From Clostridiaceae bacterium (GTDB taxonomy: Bacteria; Bacillota_A; Clostridia; Acetivibrionales; Acetivibrionaceae): a stretch of 7,390 bases of DNA. Below are positions 1 through 5,865 of this stretch, piece by piece (within the stretch, counting starts at the first letter, position 1; every line of letters begins with the position of its first letter). Both the position numbers and the translations under genes were made by a program. Where the stretch lies: positions 1 to 7,390 of the forward strand of contig JAAZCB010001236.1 of assembly GCA_012513545.1 (NCBI GenBank), given 5' to 3'. The notes below the pieces were generated by a model. It was not told where the DNA came from. It made no database searches and was given only the letters and a program-made list of their open reading frames with translations.

Positions 1-102
1 AAGGCTAAGAGAATGTAAACTCGCTACGGGTCGAATCAAACTCGCTTCGCTCAAACAGTGATTCGACTTATCCTTCGCTTCGTTAACATTCTCTAAAGCC
101 TT
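1..102. repeat. Long interrupted inverted repeat, possible dispersed repeat unit
   Basis: The outer arms are 1-16 and 86-102: AAGGCT pairs at 1-6/97-102 and AGAGAATGT at 8-16/86-94. An inner pair, TCGAATCA at 31-38 and TGATTCGA at 59-66, closes a 20-nt loop. Read on the minus strand, the inside carries three related short motifs, GAAGCGAAGG, GCGAAGCGAG and CGTAGCGAG, spaced about 25-30 nt apart. No T-run follows either arm, so it is not a typical Rho-independent terminator. The nested symmetry and internal repetition look like a REP- or MITE-like dispersed unit, but one window cannot show that it recurs. It begins at the window edge and may be incomplete. Confidence 0.55.
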
Positions 103-323
103 TATGCAATGTTCTTTCCATAATATAGTTCACGATAATTAAATGCACCCGCTCATTTCCACTTTGGGTTGTGCAGCGTCTCAAAGGCTTCGCCTTTTTA
201 AATAATCAATATCAGCTAATTTAAACTGGTTATTATTCGCTACTTGGAAAGGATTAATATTTTAAGCTTGAAACACCTTTATTTTTTGAAATTCTGAATA
301 TTTATTACCTGTTATGTACATAC
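103..323. other. Intergenic region with two small hairpins, no gene seen
   Basis: No reading frame with a ribosome binding site was found on either strand. Two potential RNA hairpins are visible. The first pairs TGCACCC (144-150) with GGG-TT-GTGCA (166-175), leaving two bases bulged. The second is AAAGGC-TTC-GCCTTT at 183-197, followed by further T residues to 199; on the plus strand this has the form of a small Rho-independent terminator for a gene that would lie to the left of the window. A minus-strand stretch at about 186-238 reads open for some 18 codons but has no start and was not called. Confidence 0.4.
183..199 (+). terminator. Possible small Rho-independent terminator
   Basis: Six-base stem AAAGGC (183-188) / GCCTTT (192-197) with a TTC loop, running into a T-tract that ends at 199. 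The stem is short, and no plus-strand gene upstream is visible in the window, so the role is uncertain. Confidence 0.35.
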
Positions 324-363
324 AAAAAAGCCACCCCTATCAATATTTACAGGAGTGGCTTTT
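324..363 (-). terminator. Rho-independent terminator of the dockerin gene
   Basis: In the minus-strand transcript, GCCACTCCT (359-351) pairs with AGGGGTGGC (338-330) over nine positions, one of them a G-U pair, around a 12-nt loop. Six U residues follow (329-324). It lies about 11 bases after the stop codon of the 374-1105 gene, as expected for its terminator. The A-tract/T-tract on both sides could let it work in both directions. Confidence 0.9.
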
Positions 364-373
364 CATTACTCAA

Positions 374-1105
374 TTATAGTTCTCTGTTAACACCACAAAC
401 TCCTTCAAACCAATCCATAATGTAATCCGCGTATGGAGATTGATTATACTGTTTATAATTTCCACCTCTAAAAAGCAGTACTTCTTTAGGAGCGTCTCCG
501 GTTGAAAGATATCCGTTAATCTTAATAGTTCCTGCATCCGCCATAAAATTTGAAGGCTCAGTGATAGACCCTGTTGATGCTTTTGCAAGAAGAATATACA
601 TTCTCTGAAGCTCGACCATAGGAACACTTCCAATAATTTCATCAGTATTTTTTATTTTGTCATAAGCATGAACATTACCTTTGTTGTCAACATAAAATCC
701 GTTATTATAATCAGACCATGCATGATTCTCATAATTGTATTCAAAAACTTTTTCAGGCATTTGTTTTACTGCCTCACTGACCGGAAATTCAGATATTACT
801 TCTATAATGTATCTCTTTAGATAAGAAAAGTCAGTTGAATTGATAAAACCGTCAAAATTGACATCCATTGTGTAGAGTGCTTCTTCATAAGGAAAATCTG
901 TTATTATTCCCCCTATATACCTTTTTAATAATGCGAGATCAGTTGAATTAACTCTAATGTCTCCATTTGCGTCACCAAGATTCAATGAATCCTGTTCAGT
1001 GGAAGTATCACTAACAGATCCCTCAGCAGCCGAAGTAAAAACCGCAGCAGTAAGTATCAAAACAAAAGTTAAAACAAAACATAATGCCAATTTTAAACTT
1101 TTCAT
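374..1105 (-). CDS. Secreted protein with N-terminal type I dockerin and unknown C-terminal domain
   Basis: The 243-residue product starts with a Sec signal peptide: a basic MKSLK, a hydrophobic core at about 6-23, and likely cleavage after the TSA/SAA at 24-27. A type I dockerin occupies about 43-108. Its two EF-hand-like calcium loops have the pattern D45-N47-D49-D56 and D81-N83-D85-D92, each followed by a helix with LKRYI. Dockerins bind scaffoldin cohesins, so the protein should join an extracellular cellulosome. Residues 117-243, rich in Asn, Tyr and Gly, match no catalytic or carbohydrate-binding module I recognise. Most cellulosomal enzymes carry the dockerin at the C-terminus, so its position after the signal peptide is less usual. 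The ATG at 1105 is preceded by GGGAGGG (1117-1111) six bases upstream. The gene is monocistronic, with its own promoter and terminator. The dockerin call is firm; the function of the C-terminal domain is unknown. Confidence 0.93.
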   Translation of the reverse strand: MKSLKLALCFVLTFVLILTAAVFTSAAEGSVSDTSTEQDSLNLGDANGDIRVNSTDLALLKRYIGGIITDFPYEEALYTMDVNFDGFINSTDFSYLKRYIIEVISEFPVSEAVKQMPEKVFEYNYENHAWSDYNNGFYVDNKGNVHAYDKIKNTDEIIGSVPMVELQRMYILLAKASTGSITEPSNFMADAGTIKINGYLSTGDAPKEVLLFRGGNYKQYNQSPYADYIMDWFEGVCGVNREL

Positions 1106-1110
1106 ACAAT

Positions 1111-1117
1111 CCCTCCC
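1111..1117 (-). promoter_or_regulatory. Ribosome binding site of the dockerin gene
   Basis: GGGAGGG on the minus strand ends five bases before the ATG triplet at 1105-1103. It supports that start over later in-frame Met codons, which would remove the signal peptide. Confidence 0.8.
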
Positions 1118-1140
1118 GAAAAAAAATATATATATATTAT

Positions 1141-1169
1141 ATTATATCATCAGGTGAGTCCACAGTAAA
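1141..1169 (-). promoter_or_regulatory. Sigma-A-type promoter of the dockerin gene, extended -10
   Basis: On the minus strand, TTTACT (1169-1164) and TATAAT (1146-1141) are separated by exactly 17 bases. The -10 box is preceded by TGA, giving the extended form TGnTATAAT. Transcription would begin near 1134, leaving a short leader of about 28 nt, much of it AT repeats (1125-1146 region), before the ribosome binding site. A perfect TTGACA also occurs at 1177-1172 but is 25 bases from this -10 and has no good -10 at 17 bases. Confidence 0.6.
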
Positions 1170-1170
1170 C

Positions 1171-1199
1171 ATGTCAAAATTCCATACTTATTGTATAAT
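1171..1199 (+). promoter_or_regulatory. Candidate upstream promoter of metH
   Basis: ATGTCA (1171-1176, four of six matches to the -35 consensus) and a perfect TATAAT (1194-1199) are 17 bases apart. Transcription would begin near 1206 and give a leader of about 100 nt. I see no S-box, cobalamin or T-box riboswitch conservation in that leader. The element lies back to back with the dockerin promoter, whose -35 box is at 1164-1169. Confidence 0.45.
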
Positions 1200-1236
1200 A
1201 ATACGATGTATTTAATTCCGAATAAAAAATTAAAAC

Positions 1237-1265
1237 TTTAAATCTCTACCAGTTAATAATATAAT
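1237..1265 (+). promoter_or_regulatory. Alternative proximal promoter of metH
   Basis: TTTAAA (1237-1242) and TATAAT (1260-1265) with 17 bases between them. Transcription would begin near 1272, only about 38 nt before the start codon. The region is very AT-rich, so a chance match is possible; one or both metH promoters may be used. Confidence 0.4.
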
Positions 1266-1295
1266 ATATTCAATACTTTATTATCAGGCATGGAC

Positions 1296-1300
1296 AGGAG
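1296..1300 (+). promoter_or_regulatory. Ribosome binding site deciding the TTG start of metH
   Basis: AGGAG is nine bases ahead of TTG at 1310-1312. The nearer ATG at 1303 is only two bases from the AGGAG, is out of frame, and ends after four codons at a TAA (1315-1317). In-frame sequence upstream reaches a TAA at 1262 with no ATG, GTG or TTG in between, so TTG is the only good start. Confidence 0.75.
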
Positions 1301-1309
1301 CGATGTATT

Positions 1310-3736
1310 TTGAATAAAAAGGACTTTTATCAGTATTTGAAAGACAGGATTATGATTCTCGACGGCGCAATGGGTACCCTGATGCAAAAAAAAGGGATGC
1401 CAAAAGGTGTATGCCCTGAGCTTTGGGGAGCTGAAAATGAAGAAGCTGTTATTACCGAGCAGGTTAATTATATTAATTCGGGAACAAATGCCATATACAC
1501 CTTTTCTCTTGGTGGAAACCGCTATAAGCTTGATGAGTTTGGATTGGGAGACAGAACAATTGAACTGAACAGACGTCTGGCACAAATCTCCAGGAAAGCG
1601 GCCGGCAACAATGCCTTTGTTGCTGGAGATATCGGCTCCACCGGTAAATTCATACGTCCATACGGAGACCTGCCCTTCGATAAGGCAGTCGATGCTTTTA
1701 AAGAACAAATCACGGGACTGATTGAAGGCGGTGTGGACTTCTTTGTAATTGAAACCATGATTGACATTCAGGAGGCAAGAGCAGCCCTGATTGCAGCAAA
1801 AGAATTGTGCGACCTTCCTGTATGTGTAAGTATGACTTTTGCACAGGATGGTTATACCTTGACAGGAACAGATCCTGTTGCTGCTCTTATTACTCTTCAG
1901 AGTCTGGGTGCGGATGCAGTAGGATGCAATTGTTCAACCGGTCCCGAGGATATGATAAAAATTATTAAGGCAATGAAGCCTTACGCAAAGATACCTCTTC
2001 TGGTTAAACCTAATGCAGGGCTTCCAAGACTTGTTGAAGGGAATACGGTGTTTGATCTATCCCCTGATGAATTTGGAACCTATATGCCCGAGTTTGTTGA
2101 GCTGGGCGCCAGTCTGCTTGGAGGCTGCTGCGGTACGTCGCCTGAATATATCAAGGTACTCGCCGACAGCATAAAGGGCATGAGTCCTGTCAGTCCTTCA
2201 GCACAAAATACCTACGGCCTTCTTTCTTCTTCAAGAAAAGCTGTATTTTTGGGTGGAGACAGCTCTCTTGCAATCATAGGGGAAAGAATAAATCCCACAG
2301 GCAAAAAGAAGCTCCAGGAAAGTCTGAAGGAAGGTAAAATGTCCGAGGTTGTCTCACTTGCTCATGAGCAGGCAGAAAAGGGTGCAGATATTCTTGATGT
2401 GAATGTCGGAATGCCCGGTATAAATGAAAAGGAGAAAATGCTTGAAGCGGTTGAAATTCTGTCTTCAAAGCTGGATGTTCCGCTATGCATAGACTCGACC
2501 TCTCCCGATGTTGTTGAAGCTGCACTAAGAATCTATCCCGGAAGAGCATTGTTAAACTCAATTAACGGAGACAGGGCACAGCTTGAAAAGCTGCTACCTA
2601 TTGCAGCAAAATATGGGGCAATGATAATAATACTTCCTCTAGATGAAAATGGTGTGCCTATGAATGCAGATCTACGCAAGGAGGTTGTAAAGAAGGTTTT
2701 CGGAGAAGCAGAAAAATACGGCTATAGCAAACAGGATATTATTGTAGACGGACTTGTAATGACTGTTTCCTCCAGCCAGGAAGCAGCACTCGAAACACTT
2801 GAGCTTATAGAGTGGTGCTCACGCAGTTTCGGCTGTTGTACAGTTATAGGATTGTCCAATGTTTCCTTTGGACTGCCAGAAAGAAATTGGCTCAATTCAG
2901 CTTTTTATACCATGGCAGTGAGCAGGGGACTTACCTGTGCAATTGCAAATCCTTCAAACGAAATCCTAATGGACTTGAAGGCCGCCTGCAATGTTTTAAC
3001 CTGCCGTGATAAAAACAGTCAGAATTATATCTCCCGTTTTGCACTAAGAACAGGTGCTGCAAAGACTGAAGCTCCTGTTACCACTGCAAAAACGCCTGCT
3101 GAGAAGGTATACGAAGCTGTACTTAAAGGCAACAGGGAGGAAATCGGTAAACTTATCAAAGAGACTCTTGAAAGCGGTGTTTCTGCTTCCGACATTGTGG
3201 ATAACCATCTTATCAAGGCTATTACTCTTGTCGGTGATTTATATGACAAAAAGGAATATTTCCTTCCCCAGCTGATTATGAGTGCCGAAACTATGAAGGA
3301 TGCCTTTGGCATACTTGAGCCTCTGCTTAAAAAAGATAAAAAAGACCCTGCAGGAGAAAAAGCCAGAATAGTAATTGCCACTGTAAAAGGAGATGTTCAT
3401 GATATCGGCAAAAACATAGTTGCCCTTATGTTAAGAAATTATGGCTTCAATGTGTTTGATCTTGGTAAAGATGTTGATGCCAAAACCATTATATCAAAAG
3501 CCAGAGAGCTAAATGCAGAAATAATAGCCCTGTCTTCTCTTATGACAACTACAATGACTGAAATGAAGGATGTTATAGACCAGGCTAAAAAAGAAAATAT
3601 AAAATGCAGGTTTATGGTCGGAGGCGCAGTAGTAACAGAACAGTATGCCTCAGAAATCGGCGCTAATGGCTATTCTTCCGATGCTTACGGAGCTGTAAAA
3701 CTTGCTGCTGAACTTTCAAAGGACAAAATCTCCTGA
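1310..3736 (+). CDS. metH: Cobalamin-dependent methionine synthase core (no reactivation domain)
   Basis: This cytoplasmic enzyme would transfer a methyl group from 5-methyltetrahydrofolate, through cobalamin, to homocysteine. Three modules are visible in its 808 residues. The homocysteine methyltransferase barrel (about 8-290) has the zinc ligands C208 (GCNC) and C273-C274 (GGCCG). The pterin-binding barrel (about 318-570) begins with GERINPTGKK and contains DVNVGMPG and CIDSTSPDVVEAA. The cobalamin module consists of a helical cap (about 596-680) and a Rossmann domain (685-808) with DVHDIGKN, in which H697 is the expected lower cobalt ligand. The protein stops after the B12 domain, whereas enterobacterial MetH has about 1,200 residues and ends in an AdoMet-binding reactivation domain. 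This short form is familiar in Clostridia and Thermotoga, where that domain can be a separate protein; none is in this window. The gene has its own promoter and terminator. Confidence 0.95.
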   Translation: MNKKDFYQYLKDRIMILDGAMGTLMQKKGMPKGVCPELWGAENEEAVITEQVNYINSGTNAIYTFSLGGNRYKLDEFGLGDRTIELNRRLAQISRKAAGNNAFVAGDIGSTGKFIRPYGDLPFDKAVDAFKEQITGLIEGGVDFFVIETMIDIQEARAALIAAKELCDLPVCVSMTFAQDGYTLTGTDPVAALITLQSLGADAVGCNCSTGPEDMIKIIKAMKPYAKIPLLVKPNAGLPRLVEGNTVFDLSPDEFGTYMPEFVELGASLLGGCCGTSPEYIKVLADSIKGMSPVSPSAQNTYGLLSSSRKAVFLGGDSSLAIIGERINPTGKKKLQESLKEGKMSEVVSLAHEQAEKGADILDVNVGMPGINEKEKMLEAVEILSSKLDVPLCIDSTSPDVVEAALRIYPGRALLNSINGDRAQLEKLLPIAAKYGAMIIILPLDENGVPMNADLRKEVVKKVFGEAEKYGYSKQDIIVDGLVMTVSSSQEAALETLELIEWCSRSFGCCTVIGLSNVSFGLPERNWLNSAFYTMAVSRGLTCAIANPSNEILMDLKAACNVLTCRDKNSQNYISRFALRTGAAKTEAPVTTAKTPAEKVYEAVLKGNREEIGKLIKETLESGVSASDIVDNHLIKAITLVGDLYDKKEYFLPQLIMSAETMKDAFGILEPLLKKDKKDPAGEKARIVIATVKGDVHDIGKNIVALMLRNYGFNVFDLGKDVDAKTIISKARELNAEIIALSSLMTTTMTEMKDVIDQAKKENIKCRFMVGGAVVTEQYASEIGANGYSSDAYGAVKLAAELSKDKIS

Positions 3737-3752
3737 GTAATTAATAACATGT

Positions 3753-3783
3753 AAAGACACCTTAAATATAATAAGGTGTCTTT
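3753..3783 (+). terminator. Rho-independent terminator of metH, possibly bidirectional
   Basis: A perfect 12-bp stem, AAAGACACCTTA (3753-3764) with TAAGGTGTCTTT (3772-3783), closes a 7-nt AT loop. It lies 16 bases after the metH stop. The T-tract is short (TTTATAT), but the A-start/T-end symmetry lets it act on both strands. It may therefore also stop the convergent ABC operon, which shows no better terminator of its own. Confidence 0.8.
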
Positions 3784-3931
3784 ATATGTTAATTACAGCT
3801 GCCGCAAGCGTCATTATGCTTCCTATGATCCATTGCAAAAATTAATGCTGAACATTTACGAAAATTATCGCTTCAAAGAATACGAGATAGCTTCAAAAGC
3901 ACTATTGCAATATATTTACTACGAATACTAA
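3776..3931 (+). CDS. Doubtful 51-codon reading frame, possibly a gene remnant
   Basis: This frame is open from 3755 to the TAA at 3929-3931. The first usable start is GTG at 3776, inside the right arm of the metH terminator and without a clear ribosome binding site; the ATG at 3845 has none either. The predicted peptide is rich in Tyr and Lys (NYSCRKRHYASYDP near the start, IYENYRFKEYEIASKALLQ later) and reads more like real protein than random AT-rich sequence. I do not recognise the family. It could be the 3' end of a decayed gene, a small sporulation-type protein, or chance; an open run of this length is not rare. Confidence 0.2.
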   Translation: MSLYVNYSCRKRHYASYDPLQKLMLNIYENYRFKEYEIASKALLQYIYYEY

Positions 3932-3985
3932 AACAGTTATAAATCTTTTGCAGCACCTGTAAATAGTGTATCCACTAATTCCAAA

Positions 3986-4816
3986 TTATCCTTTCACCGC
4001 GCCGGAAGTAAGACTCTTTTGCACCTGGCTGCTCATAAGAATATAAATAATTATTGTAGGAAGAGTTGCAATTACAAGTCCTGCACCGATTGGTCCCCAG
4101 TTGGTTGAATACTGACCCACCATAGACATTATTCCTACCGTAAGTGTTTTGTATTCACGTTTGCTAATAAAAGTTACTGCAAACATCAATTCGTTCCATG
4201 TAGACAAATACGTAAATATTGAGATGGTAGCCAACGCGGGCTTTAAAACCGGTACAATGATACTGAAAAACGCCTGGTATATATTACACCCGTCTATCAG
4301 TGCTGCCTCTTCAAGTTCCTTCGGTATTGACTGAAGAAAACTTGTCAGAATAAAGATTGACATTGGCAGTGCAAACGCAGTATACGGAACTATTAATGCC
4401 AAGGGTGAATCATAAAGATTCAGGTTTTTCAGTATCAGAAATAGAGGGAGCAGTGCAGCATGAATGGGAATCATCATACCCAGAAGGAATATTGTTAAAA
4501 CTGGCTTTCTAAGCTTCCACTTCATCCTGACAATAGCATAGGCTGCCATGCTCGACAGTACTCCGGATAAAATAATAGTTACCCCTGTTACAAAAACACT
4601 GTTAAGAAAGTACATTCCTGCGTTACCACCTACCAGAGCCTTGCTGTAGTTCTGCCATAAAAATTTTTGCGGTAAACCAATTATGTTTTCTCCAAATATT
4701 TCAGCATCACTCTTAAGCGAAAAGAATATCAGCCATATCAGAGGAAATATTTGTACAGCAGCAATTATTGCAAGAATTATGCTTATTGAATAGTTTCCAA
4801 ATTTATTTTTACTCAT
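3986..4816 (-). CDS. Carbohydrate ABC transporter permease, MalG-like (CUT1)
   Basis: This integral membrane protein of 276 residues forms one half of the sugar importer's channel. Hydrophobic segments lie at about 10-33, 70-95, 104-128, 137-160, 193-213 and 243-262. The cytoplasmic EAA loop EEAALIDG (about 169-176), continuing into FFSIIVPVLKPAL, is where the ATPase docks. The C-terminal SLTSGAVKG is typical of MalG-type subunits. I chose the ATG at 4816 because GAGAGG (4830-4825) is eight bases ahead of it; the in-frame GTG at 4825 overlaps the ribosome binding site and is unlikely. It is the last gene of a three-gene operon, 84 bases after the preceding permease gene, and converges on metH. 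No ATPase gene follows. The exact sugar cannot be read from the sequence. Confidence 0.93.
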   Translation of the reverse strand: MSKNKFGNYSISIILAIIAAVQIFPLIWLIFFSLKSDAEIFGENIIGLPQKFLWQNYSKALVGGNAGMYFLNSVFVTGVTIILSGVLSSMAAYAIVRMKWKLRKPVLTIFLLGMMIPIHAALLPLFLILKNLNLYDSPLALIVPYTAFALPMSIFILTSFLQSIPKELEEAALIDGCNIYQAFFSIIVPVLKPALATISIFTYLSTWNELMFAVTFISKREYKTLTVGIMSMVGQYSTNWGPIGAGLVIATLPTIIIYILMSSQVQKSLTSGAVKG

Positions 4817-4822
4817 GAATAT

Positions 4823-4830
4823 CACCTCTC
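4823..4830 (-). promoter_or_regulatory. Ribosome binding site deciding the MalG-like permease start
   Basis: GAGAGGTG on the minus strand. Its final GTG is in frame with the permease gene, but the following ATG at 4816 sits eight bases after GAGG, which is the spacing expected for initiation. Confidence 0.7.
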
Positions 4831-4900
4831 AAATCACTTTATATTGCCAACACCTTACAATTAAGCATTTTTAATGGATTGGCCGATAAGAAAACCATTG

Positions 4901-5788
4901 TCAATAAGTAAATTCTTCAACCTTGAAAAATTTCTGCACCAGAACAGTAAATACCAGGCACTCGATTACGATAAACACTGCCATAGCGCTTCCAGAGCCA
5001 TACATATATCTATGGAAAATGGTATTATACATTAGAGTACTTGGCACCTCACTTGAATGAACCGGTCCACCGTTTGTAAGTATATATACAAGATCAAAAA
5101 CCTTTAGTGAACCGATTATTGCAAATATTACACATACTTTTAAAATGGGACGGATAAGAGGTATTGTTATCTTCATAGCCATTTTGAAAGGGGATGCCCC
5201 ATCAATCCTGGCAGCCTCATATATTTCGTCCGGAATTGTTTTTATTGAGGCGTACATTAAAAGCATGTGGTATCCGATGTATTGCCATACAATCGGAACA
5301 AACGAAGCCAGCAGGGACGTTCTTACATCTCCAAGCCACGGCATTTGCAGCGATTCCAGTCTTATACCGCGAAGGAAAGTATTAAGTAATCCATAGGAAG
5401 GATTATATACCTTCATCCAGAGCTGACCTATAACAACAGTAGATATTATTACCGGTATAAAAAATACAGTCCGGTAAAAGTTCTCTCCCTTGACCCCTGA
5501 TGAAAGTACAAGGGCCAGAATTAATGCCAGAGGGAGCTGTACAAAAACCGACAAGAGTGCTAGAATAATTGAGTTCAGTACTGATTTGCCAAACCCCTCC
5601 GAGCTGTTTACAAATAAATCAATATAATTCTGAACGCCTATGAAAGTCCCTTTTCCAATACCATCCCATTTCAAAAGACTGTAATAGCCTGAAAGGAATA
5701 TTGGTGCTATAACAATTGCAGCGAACAGAAGAAACGCAGGTAATACGAAAATTATGATAGCCTTTTTGTCACTTAATACTCTGTCCAT
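4901..5788 (-). CDS. Carbohydrate ABC transporter permease, MalF-like (CUT1)
   Basis: This membrane subunit of 295 residues pairs with the MalG-like protein to form the importer's channel. Hydrophobic segments lie at about 10-35, 68-95, 105-125, 160-180, 217-237 and 266-286. The EAA loop EAARIDGASPF, about residues 191-201, continuing into MAMKITIPLIRPIL, is the ATPase contact, and the TNGGP near 238-242 is a common MalF-type motif. Its 295 residues are normal for Gram-positive MalF-like proteins, which lack the large periplasmic loop of E. coli MalF. The ATG at 5788 was chosen because AAGGGG (5802-5797) is eight bases upstream of it; an in-frame GTG at 5797 would overlap that ribosome binding site. 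It lies 77 bases after the binding-protein gene, with a strong hairpin in that gap. Confidence 0.93.
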   Translation of the reverse strand: MDRVLSDKKAIIIFVLPAFLLFAAIVIAPIFLSGYYSLLKWDGIGKGTFIGVQNYIDLFVNSSEGFGKSVLNSIILALLSVFVQLPLALILALVLSSGVKGENFYRTVFFIPVIISTVVIGQLWMKVYNPSYGLLNTFLRGIRLESLQMPWLGDVRTSLLASFVPIVWQYIGYHMLLMYASIKTIPDEIYEAARIDGASPFKMAMKITIPLIRPILKVCVIFAIIGSLKVFDLVYILTNGGPVHSSEVPSTLMYNTIFHRYMYGSGSAMAVFIVIECLVFTVLVQKFFKVEEFTY

Positions 5789-5796
5789 TATTCTCA

Positions 5797-5802
5797 CCCC
5801 TT
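5797..5802 (-). promoter_or_regulatory. Ribosome binding site deciding the MalF-like permease start
   Basis: AAGGGG on the minus strand is eight bases before ATG 5788. It rules out the earlier in-frame GTG at 5797-5795, whose first base is the last G of this site. Confidence 0.7.
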
Positions 5803-5805
5803 ATA

Positions 5806-5833
5806 AGCCCCGGGGGCATAAGAGCCCCCGGCT
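5806..5833 (-). other. GC-rich intercistronic hairpin between binding-protein and permease genes
   Basis: CCGGGGGC (5810-5817) pairs perfectly with GCCCCCGG (5824-5831) around the 6-nt loop ATAAGA. Two outer pairs (5806-5807 with 5832-5833) add to the stem past a 2-nt bulge. No U-run follows on the minus strand (TATAAGGGG), so it is not a standard terminator. It lies 32 bases after the binding-protein stop. Hairpins in this place in sugar transporter operons are known to protect the upstream message from 3' decay, giving more binding protein than permease; here that role is inferred. Confidence 0.75.
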
Positions 5834-5865
5834 GTTTTCATTATTGCATCAGAACCAGTATTAGT

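Noticed and set aside
186..238. A minus-strand open stretch reading like a protein tail (NNNQFKLADIDYLKRRSL)
   Set aside because: Only about 18 codons, no start, no match that I recognise, and most of the end comes from the hairpin at 183-197.
370..642. A 90-codon open frame on the minus strand inside the dockerin gene
   Set aside because: It overlaps the strongly supported dockerin gene in another frame, has no ribosome binding site, and its translation shows no domain.
1206..1309. A riboswitch (SAM or cobalamin) in the metH leader
   Set aside because: The leader is short and very AT-rich, and none of the conserved S-box or B12-box segments could be seen.
3025..3381. A 118-codon open frame antisense to metH, and similar antisense frames at 1253-1708, 1522-1767 and 2274-2561
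   Set aside because: All lie within the intact metH frame and have no motifs or start signals, so they are shadows of metH.
3964..3977. Small hairpin TAGTG/CACTA just after the last ABC gene
   Set aside because: Five pairs with no U-run on the minus strand; too weak to call a terminator.
4840..4885. GCCAA/TTGGC inverted pair in the gap between the two permease genes
   Set aside because: Five base pairs with a long AT-rich loop, which is expected by chance.
5789..5797. GTG start for the MalF-like permease, and likewise GTG at 4825 for the MalG-like permease
   Set aside because: Both GTG codons overlap the ribosome binding site; the ATG codons three codons later have the right spacing of eight bases.
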